Assembly (NCBI GenBank): GCA_022447365.1
Contig: JAKVBL010000003.1
Coordinates: 434,001-498,000 of the forward strand
Origin: Oleiphilaceae bacterium
GTDB lineage: Bacteria; Pseudomonadota; Gammaproteobacteria; Pseudomonadales; Oleiphilaceae
Direction of reading: 5' to 3'
DNA: 64,000 bases
The notes beneath the pieces are model-generated. The model ran no database searches. It had not been told where the DNA came from and saw only the letters and a list, made by a program, of their open reading frames with translations. Below are positions 9,405 to 18,739 of this stretch, piece after piece. Position 1 is the first letter of the stretch. Each line of letters opens with the position of its first letter. The position numbers and the translations under genes were made by a program.

Positions 9405-10037
9405 ATGTCGTTAACGGTATATGGTTACCCAAACACCCGCACTTTGCGTGTGACTTGGTTGCTCGAAGAGTTGGGCTTGGATTACAACTTCCAACTTGTC
9501 GATCTCATGAAAGGTGAAGCCAGACAGACGTCATTTCTAGAGCTCAATGCAGGGGGCAAGGTGCCTGCCATTCGTGTTGATGGAGGCATTATCACTGAAT
9601 CCTTAGCGATCATGAATTATCTCTGCACATTGAAGCCCGAGGCAGAACTGATTCCAACATACAGCGCTTTTCGTCGTGCTCAGTATGACCAATGGAGCGT
9701 ATTTGCAATTGCAGAACTAGAGCAACCTCTATGGACCATGGGAAAGCACAAGTTTGCTTTGCCGAAAGACTATCGTGTGCGCGAGATGGAAGCGACGTCG
9801 GTCTATGAGTTTCAGGTAGCTTTGGATTTGCTGAGCAAGGGCTTAGGGCAGCAAGATTATATTTTGGGCGATTCATTCTCTGCCGCCGACATACTATTGG
9901 GGCATTGCTTGTTTTGGGGAATGAGTTTTGGTCAAAGCATCGAGCAAGAAAACCTTAAAGCCTATATTGGGCGCCTCGGAGTAAGACCGGCTTTAGGGCT
10001 TGCGCGTCAGAAAGAAAAACAGGCGATGAGCGACTAA
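9405..10037 (+). CDS. Glutathione S-transferase family protein
   Basis: 210 residues. N-terminal thioredoxin-like domain (LTVYGYPNTRTLRVTWLLEELGLDY; AGGKVPAIRVDGGIITESLAIMNYL with the Glu-Ser glutathione-binding pair), then an all-helical C-terminal domain ending with DYILGDSFSAADILLGHCL, the N-capping box typical of GSTs. A strong AAGGAG lies six bases before the ATG. Cytoplasmic; the substrate is unknown. Convergent with the PPi-PFK gene. Confidence 0.9.
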   Translation: MSLTVYGYPNTRTLRVTWLLEELGLDYNFQLVDLMKGEARQTSFLELNAGGKVPAIRVDGGIITESLAIMNYLCTLKPEAELIPTYSAFRRAQYDQWSVFAIAELEQPLWTMGKHKFALPKDYRVREMEATSVYEFQVALDLLSKGLGQQDYILGDSFSAADILLGHCLFWGMSFGQSIEQENLKAYIGRLGVRPALGLARQKEKQAMSD

Positions 10038-10053
10038 GCCTATCGCCTGTTTT
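10021..10053 (+). terminator. Probable terminator overlapping the GST stop codon
   Basis: AGGCGAT at 10021 pairs with ATCGCCT at 10042-10048 and is followed by GTTTT; the stop codon is in the loop. A second hairpin, GGAACAGA/TCTGTTCC at 10063-10085, lies just downstream and may serve the convergent gene. Confidence 0.5.
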
Positions 10054-10094
10054 AAAGAAGCTGGAACAGAAGTTTCGTCTGTTCCTTTATCGTT

Positions 10095-11360
10095 TTAGAT
10101 TTCAAAATCTGTACGAAGTTTTTTCTCGATGACCTTGTTCACGAGGTTTACATAACGTGGCATACCGGCATCGTCATAAGGTGGGTAGTCTTCACCTTGA
10201 ATAAGAGGCGATAGGTACTCTCGACATTCCGCCGTAATGCCATAGCCGTCATCGGTAATATAGTGAATAGGCATTTTCTTTTCTTGGTTAGCAACTTGGC
10301 TTAATGGTGCTTCGCCAATGCTCCATTTGTATGGAGCAGAGTTCTCGCGAACGATAATTGGCATGACTGCATTTTTGCCGCTAACCGCAAACTCAACAGC
10401 TGCTTTACCCATCGCATATGCTTGCTCGACGTCAGTTCGGCTAGCAATGTGGCGTGCTGCACGTTGAAGGTAATCTGCTACAGCCCAGTGGTACTTGTAG
10501 CCTAATGCTTGTTTCACCATGTTTGCTAGGGTTGGTGCAACACCACCCAATTGAGTGTGACCAAATGCATCTTTCTGGCCCGCATCGGCAACAAAGCGGC
10601 CATCTTCATATTGCGCACCTTCTGATGCTATGATCACGCAGTAACCATGCTTCTTAACGGCCTCATCAACGCGAGCCAAGAAAGTTTCTCTGTCGAATGG
10701 AACTTCTGGGAATAAAATGATGTGTGGCGCTTCATCGCTGTTCTGACCAGCCAACCCGCCAGCAGCTGCGATCCAACCCGCGTGGCGACCCATTACTTCT
10801 AAAATAAATACTTTAGTAGATGACTCACACATAGATTTAATATCCATTGCAGCTTCTTTTGTAGAAATCGCAACGTATTTCGCAACAGAGCCAAAGCCTG
10901 GGCAACAGTCTGTAAATGGTAGGTCGTTATCCACTGTTTTAGGTACACCGATACAAGTAATTGGGTAACCCATTTTTTCACTTAGTTGGCTTACTTTGTA
11001 TGCAGTATCTTGGCTATCGCCACCGCCGTTGTAGAAGAAGTAGCCAATGTTGTGTGCTTGGAATACTTCGATCAAACGCTCATATTCACGCTTGTTTTCT
11101 TCAAAGTTTTTTAGCTTGTAACGGCAAGACCCAAATGCGCCACTTGGTGTGTGCTTGAGTGCAGCAATATCTTCTACAGATTCAATGCTTGTATCGATCA
11201 ATTCTTCACGCAATGCGCCAATGATACCATTGCGTCCCGCATATACTTTGCCAATTTTATCGCTATGTTGGCGGGCAGTTTCAATAACGCCACAAGCAGA
11301 AGCGTTGATAACGGCAGTAACACCGCCAGATTGAGCATAAAATGCATTCTTGATCGACAT
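10095..11360 (-). CDS. 6-phosphofructokinase, probably pyrophosphate-dependent
   Basis: 421 residues, longer than the bacterial ATP-PFK (about 320). Family motifs: SGGVTAVINAS phosphate loop at the N-terminus, NGGGDSQDT, PKTVDNDLPFTD and MGRHAGWIAA. In ATP-dependent PfkA the corresponding segments are GGDGS and PGTIDND. A Lys in place of that Gly (PKTVDND) and an Asp at the second position are established markers of PPi use, so the enzyme likely interconverts fructose 6-phosphate and fructose 1,6-bisphosphate with PPi/Pi and is reversible. It stands alone, convergent to the GST gene. Confidence 0.9.
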   Translation of the reverse strand: MSIKNAFYAQSGGVTAVINASACGVIETARQHSDKIGKVYAGRNGIIGALREELIDTSIESVEDIAALKHTPSGAFGSCRYKLKNFEENKREYERLIEVFQAHNIGYFFYNGGGDSQDTAYKVSQLSEKMGYPITCIGVPKTVDNDLPFTDCCPGFGSVAKYVAISTKEAAMDIKSMCESSTKVFILEVMGRHAGWIAAAGGLAGQNSDEAPHIILFPEVPFDRETFLARVDEAVKKHGYCVIIASEGAQYEDGRFVADAGQKDAFGHTQLGGVAPTLANMVKQALGYKYHWAVADYLQRAARHIASRTDVEQAYAMGKAAVEFAVSGKNAVMPIIVRENSAPYKWSIGEAPLSQVANQEKKMPIHYITDDGYGITAECREYLSPLIQGEDYPPYDDAGMPRYVNLVNKVIEKKLRTDFEI

Positions 11361-11616
11361 TGATAAACCTATAGGTCATGAGTATGAAATTTGCGCGCAT
11401 TATACGCGAATATATCGATGTGTCATGGTGAGAAAGTAAAGCCTTATAAAAAATTTCAATCGCGAATTTACAGGCTGTATTAATGGCTATAAAAATAATT
11501 AGATTGCTTCACCTAAGTGCTAGCCGATATAGTTTCGCGCTGAGACTTTAGGTCTCTAGAAATCTAATTGGCAAGGAATGCCAAATCATAAATTACTCTC
11601 AACAAAAGGATCTTGT

Positions 11617-11787
11617 GTGAGTCATTCTTCGTGGACGAGTACCGCTCAGTCGGTCGACTCGGGTTTAGTTTGTTTAGTGATGCTGGCGCGGTTTTATCAA
11701 GTCGCAGCCGATATGCTCCATCTACTGATCGAGTTTTTTATGTCCCCCTTGTTGCGATATCAGCATAAAGGCCTTCGGGAGCGTTAG
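11617..11787 (+). pseudogene. Short remnant resembling the N-terminus of a type I secretion ABC transporter
   Basis: A GTG start at 11617 with AAAGGA seven bases upstream opens a 56-codon frame. The segment DSGLVCLVMLARFYQVAADML resembles the inactive C39-like N-terminus of LapB/RtxB-type transporters (D-S-L-L-x-C-L-V-x-L-A-R-x-Y pattern). The next residues do not continue the family, and no ABC or membrane domain follows before the histidine phosphatase gene. I read it as a decayed or deletion-truncated gene that kept its start region. It could instead be a real 56-residue protein or chance similarity. Confidence 0.35.
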
Positions 11788-11813
11788 CAGTTGAGTGCGT
11801 GCTAAAGGCACAC

Positions 11814-12482
11814 TTATGCATGTGTAATGAGATCTAAATGTTCGGGGCTGCTCAAGTGCGACACATGATTAAAGCTAGAAACGTATCTTTTATCGCCCTT
11901 AATAAATAGCTCCGTAACGCCGGTGTTTCTGCTCTGTAAATTAAGATCAATCATTGTCTCCGCATTCAGACGCATAATGTGTTTGATCGCCATTGAAATC
12001 GCTCCGCCAGAACTGAAAACGAAAATGTTTTTATGATCTTGTGTGTTCAGTGAATACAAAGCCTGTTCTACGCGGCTCTCAAATGCATCCCATGTTTCGG
12101 GTAGTTGTGTTTGAATTTGGTTCTTAGACCACGCTAAGAGGGCCGCGCGTAGAGCGCTAAAAAATTCACTCGGGGTGCGAGGTTTTGGCGCATCTGGACC
12201 TAATTGTGAAAGGTAGGCGCGAATCAAGGTTTCAAAGTCAAACTCGTTCCAATCGGTGTCTATCACAGTATTTGCTTGGCCGTTTATTGATTCAAGCGCA
12301 AACTGAGCTGTTTGTTGATGGCGCTTCATATCGCCAGTGATCACCAGGTCAGGGCTGATAGAAAGCTCCCGAAAATAGCGATTCAAAATTTTAGCTTGTT
12401 GCTCACCTTTACTAGAAAGTTCGTCATAGTTTTCTTTGCCAAGCGATGCTTGGCCGTGTCTGATCAAATAAATTTTACTCAT
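11814..12482 (-). CDS. Histidine phosphatase family protein (phosphoglycerate mutase-like)
   Basis: 222 residues with the RHG motif at 8-10 (YLIRHGQASLG), the second Arg in TGDMKRHQQTA, and a second catalytic His region near FVFSSGGAISMAIKHI. In this last segment the usual GH of the family reads GG, so the second catalytic His may be displaced or missing. These cytosolic enzymes remove phosphate through a phospho-His intermediate; the substrate cannot be predicted. Divergent from the Pit transporter. Confidence 0.8.
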   Translation of the reverse strand: MSKIYLIRHGQASLGKENYDELSSKGEQQAKILNRYFRELSISPDLVITGDMKRHQQTAQFALESINGQANTVIDTDWNEFDFETLIRAYLSQLGPDAPKPRTPSEFFSALRAALLAWSKNQIQTQLPETWDAFESRVEQALYSLNTQDHKNIFVFSSGGAISMAIKHIMRLNAETMIDLNLQSRNTGVTELFIKGDKRYVSSFNHVSHLSSPEHLDLITHA

Positions 12483-12678
12483 TGTTATCTAACTTTACCT
12501 TTCCTAGTAAAAACCGTACTAGCCTATGTGCTGGAGAATTGTCATGGCAAGTTTATTTGAGTGATGAAAGTTAATTTGCATCTTTTATACATGTGGTTAG
12601 TATGCGCAACCGGATTGTTACAGCAAGATGACAGTAGCGACGCCAAATCGACGAGTTAATTGTTAAGGAAGTGCTCAA

Positions 12679-14247
12679 ATGAGTTCTAAAAAACTATCTG
12701 AGACCGATACAGCTTTAGGTTACGCCAACAACGAAATTTTGAAGATGGGCGTAAGCTTTGTGTTCTTAGTTTCTGTTTTAGGTTACGTATTAATGCAAAT
12801 GCAAGGTATCCCGGGTGGATTTACGCTTGCAATTTCTGCAGCTATTGGCGGTTATATGGCCATGAATATTGGTGCAAATGACGTAGCCAATAATGTGGGT
12901 CCGGCAGTAGGTTCAAAGGCATTGACCTTGATTGGCGCGATCGCGATTGCCGCCATCTTTGAAGCCGCAGGCGCATTGATCGCAGGTGGTGACGTAGTTA
13001 GTACCATTAAGAAAGGGATTATCGACCCTTCCGCTATCAACGATAGCACGACCTTTATCGCCTTGATGCTTGCAGCATTATTTGCTGGTGCCTTGTGGCT
13101 TAATCTTGCAACCTTCGTTGGCGCGCCTGTTTCTACAACCCACTCGATCGTAGGTGGTGTGCTTGGTGCAGGTATCGCAGCAGGAGGTTTTGCTATTGCG
13201 AACTGGGGACAAATGAGTGCAATTGCAGCGAGTTGGGTTATTTCACCTGTTCTTGGCGGTTTGATTGCAGCGGGCTTCCAGCTTTATATCAAGCGAAATA
13301 TTATGCACAGCGAGAACATGTTACAGGCCGCTAAAAGTTACGTGCCTGTCTTGCTTGCGATTATGGCGTGGTCGTTCTCAACGTACCTTGCGTTAAAAGG
13401 CTTGAAAAAAATCTTCCCAATGTCATTTGTTGACGCTTCAATTTTGGGCGCAGTCATCGCTATTTTTGTGTATTTCTTAAGTCGTAAAGCAGTCGATAAA
13501 GCGTCTAAGAAAAATAAGAATAACCGCGATGGAGTGAACAACTTATTTACGATTCCTCTTATCTTTGCTGCAGCACTATTGAGCTTCGCACATGGTGCAA
13601 ATGATGTAGCGAATGCGGTCGGTCCGCTCGCTGCGATTGCTGATGCGATTCAAAACCACGGTGTTTCTGCCAAGGCAGCTATTCCTCTTTGGGTCATGAT
13701 TGTGGGCGCAGTTGGTATTGCTCTAGGCTTGCTTTTGTTTGGCCCTAAACTAATTCGTACGGTTGGCACTGAAATTACTGACATCGATAAGTCGCGTGCG
13801 TTCTGTGTAGCTCTCGCTGCATCGATCACTGTAATTATTGCATCGCAACTAGGTTTGCCGGTGAGTTCAACGCACATTGCGGTAGGTGGTGTATTTGGTG
13901 TTGGTTTCTTGCGTGAGTACTTGCGCTTCAACTCTGCTGTGAAATTGCACAAGATTGCTGAGCAGCATGAAGGAAAAGAACGCCAGCGTTTAGAGAAGTT
14001 TTTGGAAGACTTCCAGAATGCAGATCTAAAAGAAATGGAAGATTTGATTAAAGAAGCAAAAGCGAAGAAGGAAAAGCTTGGTATCAACAAAAAAGACCGT
14101 AAGCGTTTGAAGAGTGTTTACAAAGAGCAGCTCGTAAAACGTTCAGCAATTAAGAAAATTGTGACGGCTTGGATTGTGACTGTGCCATGTTCTGCAGCAC
14201 TTGCAGCATCTATTTTCTTCTTGATTAGACCATGGATTTCTGTCTAA
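12679..14247 (+). CDS. Inorganic phosphate transporter, Pit family
   Basis: 522 residues with about 10-12 membrane helices and an inverted repeat of the family signature: GANDVANNVGPAVGSKALT near residue 62 and AHGANDVANAVGPLAAI near 307. A charged cytoplasmic stretch (about residues 420-490, Lys/Glu-rich) precedes the last helix. Pit proteins carry phosphate (as metal-phosphate) with H+ or Na+ into the cytoplasm. AAGGAAG lies about nine bases before the ATG. No PhoU-like partner (DUF47) gene is adjacent. Confidence 0.9.
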   Translation: MSSKKLSETDTALGYANNEILKMGVSFVFLVSVLGYVLMQMQGIPGGFTLAISAAIGGYMAMNIGANDVANNVGPAVGSKALTLIGAIAIAAIFEAAGALIAGGDVVSTIKKGIIDPSAINDSTTFIALMLAALFAGALWLNLATFVGAPVSTTHSIVGGVLGAGIAAGGFAIANWGQMSAIAASWVISPVLGGLIAAGFQLYIKRNIMHSENMLQAAKSYVPVLLAIMAWSFSTYLALKGLKKIFPMSFVDASILGAVIAIFVYFLSRKAVDKASKKNKNNRDGVNNLFTIPLIFAAALLSFAHGANDVANAVGPLAAIADAIQNHGVSAKAAIPLWVMIVGAVGIALGLLLFGPKLIRTVGTEITDIDKSRAFCVALAASITVIIASQLGLPVSSTHIAVGGVFGVGFLREYLRFNSAVKLHKIAEQHEGKERQRLEKFLEDFQNADLKEMEDLIKEAKAKKEKLGINKKDRKRLKSVYKEQLVKRSAIKKIVTAWIVTVPCSAALAASIFFLIRPWISV

Positions 14248-14427
14248 AGTTGACCAAGTGGTTGATATATATAGAGTTCTTGCGTTTACGGTCAAATTGA
14301 CTAAATTTTAAGCAGTGTAAAATAGGTAAATTACTCTCCCAATTTGTGATTTACCTCTCTATAATCCGCGAGCACTGCTACGCTTAGCCGTGGAAATCCA
14401 GTATTTAATAGTGAGTCTAGTTTCATA

Positions 14428-15471
14428 ATGCGTATTGAGAATGACATCAAACTTGGTTTTAAAGACGTTTTATTTCGCCCAAAACGTTCAACCTTAAAAA
14501 GCCGTTCACAAGTAAGTCTTGAACGAACGTACAAGTTTAAAAACAGCGGTCAGACATGGACAGGCGTTCCAGTTATCGCTGCGAATATGGACACCGTTGG
14601 CACATTCGAAATGGCTGAAAGATTAGCCAGCTATAAAATGTTAACGGCAATGCACAAGCATTACACCGTTGAAGAGTGGACTGAGTGGCTTGGTAAGCAA
14701 GAAGATTCAATTTACGATCACATCATGGTGTCTTCAGGTACGTCTGATGCTGACTTCGATAAAGTAAAGGCCATTGTTTTAGCGAATCCTAAGCTACGTT
14801 TCATTTGTATTGACGTTGCGAACGGTTACTCCCAGCACTTTGTTGATTTCTTGCGCCGTGCGCGAGCTGATTTCCCAAGTATGATTATCATTGCGGGTAA
14901 CGTTGTAACGGGTGAGATGGCAGAAGAGTTAATTCTATCTGGTGCGGATGTTGTTAAAGTCGGTATCGGTCCTGGTTCTGTTTGTACAACACGTGTGAAA
15001 ACTGGTGTGGGTTACCCGCAGTTGTCTGCAGCAATTGAATGTGCTGATGCGGCGCATGGCCTTGGTGGTCACGTGATCTCTGACGGTGGTTGTACTTGTG
15101 CGGGCGATGTATCAAAAGCATTTGGTGCAGGTTCTGATTTCGTCATGCTTGGCGGTATGCTTGCGGGTCACGAAGAGTCTGGTGGTGAGCTAGTCGAGCG
15201 CGATGGCAAGTTGTATAAGCTGTTCTACGGTATGTCATCATCAACTGCAATGAACAAGCACTCTGGCGGCGTTGCAAACTACCGTGCGTCAGAAGGTAAA
15301 ACTGTTGAAATGCCATTTAAAGGGCCGGTAGATAACACAGTTCAAGATATTCTTGGTGGTGTTCGTTCAACATGTACCTATGTTGGCGCAGATAGCTTGA
15401 AAGAGCTTTCGAAGCGTACAACTTTTATTCGTGTGCAAGAACAAGAGAATAACGTTTACGGAAAAGAGTAA
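14428..15471 (+). CDS. guaC: GMP reductase
   Basis: 347 residues, the family length. [27 protein letters not shown] is the GuaC N-terminus, and the catalytic Cys186 lies in GPGSVCTTR. The flap and active-site segments [17 protein letters not shown] and [12 protein letters not shown] also match. It converts GMP to IMP and ammonia with NADPH. The 180-base upstream region has a candidate TTGACT (14297)/TAAAAT (14318) pair at 15-base spacing and an interrupted inverted repeat GGTAAAT (14325)/ATTTACC (14349), which could be an operator. Both are only suggestive. A terminator follows. Confidence 0.95.
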   Translation: MRIENDIKLGFKDVLFRPKRSTLKSRSQVSLERTYKFKNSGQTWTGVPVIAANMDTVGTFEMAERLASYKMLTAMHKHYTVEEWTEWLGKQEDSIYDHIMVSSGTSDADFDKVKAIVLANPKLRFICIDVANGYSQHFVDFLRRARADFPSMIIIAGNVVTGEMAEELILSGADVVKVGIGPGSVCTTRVKTGVGYPQLSAAIECADAAHGLGGHVISDGGCTCAGDVSKAFGAGSDFVMLGGMLAGHEESGGELVERDGKLYKLFYGMSSSTAMNKHSGGVANYRASEGKTVEMPFKGPVDNTVQDILGGVRSTCTYVGADSLKELSKRTTFIRVQEQENNVYGKE

Positions 15472-15493
15472 AGCGTTCTGTAGTATTGCATTG

Positions 15494-15521
15494 AAAAAGC
15501 TCCTGTTAAGGGGCTTTTTTT
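15494..15521 (+). terminator. Rho-independent terminator after guaC
   Basis: Stem AAAAAGCTCC/GGGGCTTTTT (one G-T pair), loop TGTTAA, then further T residues. Confidence 0.9.
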
Positions 15522-15552
15522 GTTTTTGGTGTGTTATTAACGGTGTAAGAAT

Positions 15553-16188
15553 ATGAATCTAAAAATAAAGCATTGCTTGCCGATTTGCGCGCTAATGTGT
15601 GCTTCTAGCATTAGCCTTGCTGAAGAGTCTACTAACACAAGTGCGACAGCGGTTGATAACTCATGGACCTATATTGGCTCGGACATTTATGTGGGTAGTT
15701 CTGATTTGTCGTATGAGCCTTCTCGCTCAGGGTCTATTTATGACCAAACCGAAGACGGTGATATTGTCGGTGTTCGACTTAAGCTAGGTACTAAAAAATC
15801 TTCGGGCTGGCGCTATCAGGGAAGTTTTTTTGTTGAAGACTTTGAAGCCTTTGATAATGTCACTAAAGGACTTGGTTTCTCTCTAGCGAAGTCTTTTGGT
15901 GAAGGTGAGATAAAACCATTTGTACGTCTTGGTTTCTCTTACGGTAGTGTAGAAATCGATGATACGCCGTTTATTAATTTTGCTGATGATACGCTTTACT
16001 TCTTCGGCATTGATGCAGGTGTTGGGGGAGAGTACAACTTTAATCAAGACACTGAATTGGTATTTGGTGTGGACCTTGGAACGCGCGCTTGGCAGTCGAT
16101 TGATATTATTGGCTTGGGCACAAATACCACGCTTGAGCCAGAAGATGACCCAGTTACGGTATATGCTGGCGTGAACTTTAAAATCTAA
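15553..16188 (+). CDS. Outer-membrane beta-barrel protein, unknown function
   Basis: 211 residues. A signal peptide of about 23 residues ends in SLA before EESTN. The mature part alternates polar and hydrophobic residues, with repeated aromatic girdle residues and a C-terminal strand ending VTVYAGVNFKI, as in small OmpA/OmpW-like barrels. KPFVRLGFSYG and DAGVGGEYNFNQDTELVFGVDLG are typical barrel strands. It is convergent with the epimerase gene; a shared hairpin lies between. No specific family was recognised. Confidence 0.75.
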   Translation: MNLKIKHCLPICALMCASSISLAEESTNTSATAVDNSWTYIGSDIYVGSSDLSYEPSRSGSIYDQTEDGDIVGVRLKLGTKKSSGWRYQGSFFVEDFEAFDNVTKGLGFSLAKSFGEGEIKPFVRLGFSYGSVEIDDTPFINFADDTLYFFGIDAGVGGEYNFNQDTELVFGVDLGTRAWQSIDIIGLGTNTTLEPEDDPVTVYAGVNFKI

Positions 16189-16194
16189 TATACA

Positions 16195-16224
16195 GATGAG
16201 GAGTAATCCGTGTTACTCCTCATC
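16195..16224. terminator. Bidirectional hairpin between convergent genes
   Basis: Perfect 12-base stem GATGAGGAGTAA/TTACTCCTCATC with a six-base loop, located between the stops of the beta-barrel and epimerase genes. There is no long T run, so it may act as a weak terminator or RNA stabiliser. Confidence 0.6.
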
Positions 16225-16232
16225 AAATATAC

Positions 16233-17204
16233 TTAGTTCTCTTTCATATCTTTATACGTTCTGAATATCTCTTTCAAAGGTCGTTTTGGCGTAAAGCCAA
16301 ATTCCTTTTCAAACGCGCTTCCATCGATGACCACAGGATAACGGAAGTAGTTAATCAAATAAGACGGAAACGACTTTAAATTCAGTACGCGCGAAATTAA
16401 TCGTGGCAGCATTGGCGGGATTGACGGTACAGGGATAGATTGGCAGCCCGACAAAGCAAGTGCATCCTGAAATGCCACCCAATCTCTCGGTGCTACGTTA
16501 TAGACGCCTCGCTTGTGTTTTTTGTGCGCAAGCTCAATCGCATCGGCCATATCTTCAATGTGAATAAACTGCATGACAGGAGAGAAACCGAGTAAGCTAG
16601 GCGGACGTTTACTAGAAAGCAGTCGACTAATAGAGTTATTGACGCCAGGCCCGACGATATTACAAGGACGGAGAATCGTGATGTTTAAATCAGGATATTT
16701 CCAAAGGTAAATATTGGCGAGGTTTTCAAGCTCGACTGAATCTACCAAATCCTGCGTTAACTCTGCTGCTTTGAGTGGTGCAGACTCATCGATTAGTGCT
16801 GGGTTGTATGCGTCAGCACCATAAACATGAAACGTCGATAAAATAAGCACATGTCGAACACCGTATTTATGACTCAAATCCATGAGTTTTTGTGTGCCCA
16901 GTACGTTGGCGTTATAGCGACGCTGCATAGTGAGTTCGCTACTTTGGATACGGCCAAGGTGGATGACGTAGTCGAACTTGTAGGTTTTAAATAAATCTTC
17001 AAAGACGCGCTTGTTATAGTCCAGCTTATAGCTAGGAATATTATCGCTATGAAAGGTTTCTTTTCTAAAGTCGACGGCAATGATCTGACAGGATTTTCGC
17101 AATCGTTGAATCACCTGTTGAGCCAAAGCCCCCGCTGCACCGGTAACAAGAACAATCGGTTTGTTGCGCTTACTCGCTTGAGATTTAGTTGTTGTTTTAC
17201 TCAT
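16233..17204 (-). CDS. NAD-dependent epimerase/dehydratase-like protein (extended SDR)
   Basis: 323 residues. A Rossmann nucleotide-binding motif VTGAAGALAQQV lies near residue 20, VIHLGRI marks the fourth strand, and TILRPCNIVGPG is the substrate-side motif of extended SDRs. The usual catalytic Y-x3-K is not visible: the expected region reads DLVDSVELENLANIYLWK. The enzyme may therefore use different residues or act as a binding protein. Its ATG follows directly on the stop of the acyltransferase gene (no gap), so the pair is co-translated, suggesting a lipid-related substrate. Confidence 0.8.
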   Translation of the reverse strand: MSKTTTKSQASKRNKPIVLVTGAAGALAQQVIQRLRKSCQIIAVDFRKETFHSDNIPSYKLDYNKRVFEDLFKTYKFDYVIHLGRIQSSELTMQRRYNANVLGTQKLMDLSHKYGVRHVLILSTFHVYGADAYNPALIDESAPLKAAELTQDLVDSVELENLANIYLWKYPDLNITILRPCNIVGPGVNNSISRLLSSKRPPSLLGFSPVMQFIHIEDMADAIELAHKKHKRGVYNVAPRDWVAFQDALALSGCQSIPVPSIPPMLPRLISRVLNLKSFPSYLINYFRYPVVIDGSAFEKEFGFTPKRPLKEIFRTYKDMKEN

Positions 17205-18020
17205 TTAAAAAATACTTTTTCTCTGTTCTAGGCCTTTCGCGATGAGCTGCCCGATAGATTTTTTCACTTTTTCAACGCGTCGGATCACCTGATCTTCGGT
17301 GAGCTCTTCGTTTTCAAAATAAATTGGCTTACCAAAATTAAGGTGAACCTTTGCAGGAAAGATAAAGGGCAGGGCAACCGGTACATATGGCACACCCAGA
17401 AGTTTCGCTAATGGCTTTATATTTGCGATGGCAGGGATCGTTTCTTCACACCCCACGACACCCACTGGTACGATCGGCGTGTTATGTTCCATCGCTAGAC
17501 GCACAAAACCATTGCCAAAACGCTGCAGTTGGTATCGGTCTTTGTACATCTTTCCTGAGCCACGAATACCCTCTGGGAACACAATAACGGCTTCGCCATT
17601 TTCGAGCATTTTTGCGCAGTTTGTAGGGTCACCCAGTACTGCGCCCAATTGATTAAGAATGTTTCCAATATAGGGCACAGTGGGAAAGAAGCGCTCAATC
17701 ATTGCACGAGGATAGCGCGGTGCATGATCGCGATTCGCAACGGCATAACCAATTAAGGTGCCATCAATAGGGAGCTGTCCGCTATGGTTGGCGATAATTA
17801 AAACAGGGCCATCATTAGGTATGTGTTCAAGACCACTTGTTTCAACACGAAAATATTTGTCGTAAATGTTGCTAAACAATGAGAATACGATTTTGTTCGT
17901 ATCGGTGTTAAACCCCCATGGATCATAGCCCAAGGAGCCAACAGGCTTTTCAATGCGATCTAGCTTTTCATCCAGTTCTTGAGAAACCAGTTGCTTTTTA
18001 AGGAACGACTTTAAATTCAT
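17205..18020 (-). CDS. Lysophospholipid acyltransferase family protein (PlsC-like)
   Basis: 271 residues. The acyltransferase block is NHSGQLPIDGTL near residue 90, where His and Asp are separated by six residues rather than the standard four; this NHSG-LP-D variant is known from a PlsC-like subfamily. The second block FPEGIRGSGK (about residue 150) and VPVGVVGCEE fit the acceptor-binding motifs. There is no long membrane helix. Family members transfer acyl chains to lysophospholipid-type acceptors at the inner face of the membrane. First gene of a pair with the epimerase-like gene. Confidence 0.85.
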   Translation of the reverse strand: MNLKSFLKKQLVSQELDEKLDRIEKPVGSLGYDPWGFNTDTNKIVFSLFSNIYDKYFRVETSGLEHIPNDGPVLIIANHSGQLPIDGTLIGYAVANRDHAPRYPRAMIERFFPTVPYIGNILNQLGAVLGDPTNCAKMLENGEAVIVFPEGIRGSGKMYKDRYQLQRFGNGFVRLAMEHNTPIVPVGVVGCEETIPAIANIKPLAKLLGVPYVPVALPFIFPAKVHLNFGKPIYFENEELTEDQVIRRVEKVKKSIGQLIAKGLEQRKSIF

Positions 18021-18228
18021 ATTGTTCTTGTCGAGATACTGAGCACACGGATTTGATTTTAATTAACCAGAGCCACGTTACATACTGATTAAATTCTACG
18101 CCGCTTATGATTATCGTTAAAATATTGGCGCTATTTGTTTTAATTGTTTCGTAAGCAGATATTATTCCATAACCTAATGCTTATAAACTTTTTCTTTTCC
18201 TGTTCTATTGTCAAAAGGTATCAATACA

Positions 18229-18687
18229 ATGTTACAGTGGTATTTAAAACAGTTTGCCGAATTAAGTGTTGAAGAGCTTTTGGGCATTCTAAGACTTAGA
18301 CAAGACGTATTCATAATCGAGCAAGATTGTATCTACCCTGATATTGATGATCTTGACCAATCCTCGGTGCATGTTTTTGCAAAAGAGCAGGGCGGTGCCA
18401 TCGTGGCATGTACACGCCTTGTTCCACCGGGTTTAAAATATAAAGAGCCTTCGGTTGGCCGTGTTGTGGTCGCGCAAAGTCATAGAAAAGATGGTTGTGG
18501 CGTTGAGCTCATGCAACGCTCTATCGCAGAGAGTGAACGTTTATACCCGTGTCAAGGAAACCGAATCGGAGCTCAACTTTATCTCAATAAATTCTATCGC
18601 TCATTAGGATATGAGAATGTATCTGATGAGTATGATGAAGATGGCATACCACATATCGATATGTTCAGAGCGTCTTCGATGGAGTAG
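18229..18687 (+). CDS. GNAT family N-acetyltransferase, ElaA-like
   Basis: 152 residues from the ATG at 18229, with AAAAGG about ten bases upstream; a TTG at 18208 would add seven residues. LRLRQDVFIIEQDCIYPDIDDLD is the ElaA signature, and VGRVVVAQSHRKDGCGVELMQ is the acetyl-CoA-binding R-x2-G-x-G/A-type segment. ElaA proteins are small GNATs of unsettled substrate. This is the last ordinary chromosomal gene before the cassette region, although ElaA-like GNATs also occur as cassettes elsewhere. Confidence 0.85.
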   Translation: MLQWYLKQFAELSVEELLGILRLRQDVFIIEQDCIYPDIDDLDQSSVHVFAKEQGGAIVACTRLVPPGLKYKEPSVGRVVVAQSHRKDGCGVELMQRSIAESERLYPCQGNRIGAQLYLNKFYRSLGYENVSDEYDEDGIPHIDMFRASSME

Positions 18688-18739
18688 CAGTAGAGGGTGA
18701 TTTTAGACATTAGCCGACCTTGGCACTGATCCTTTCCCG

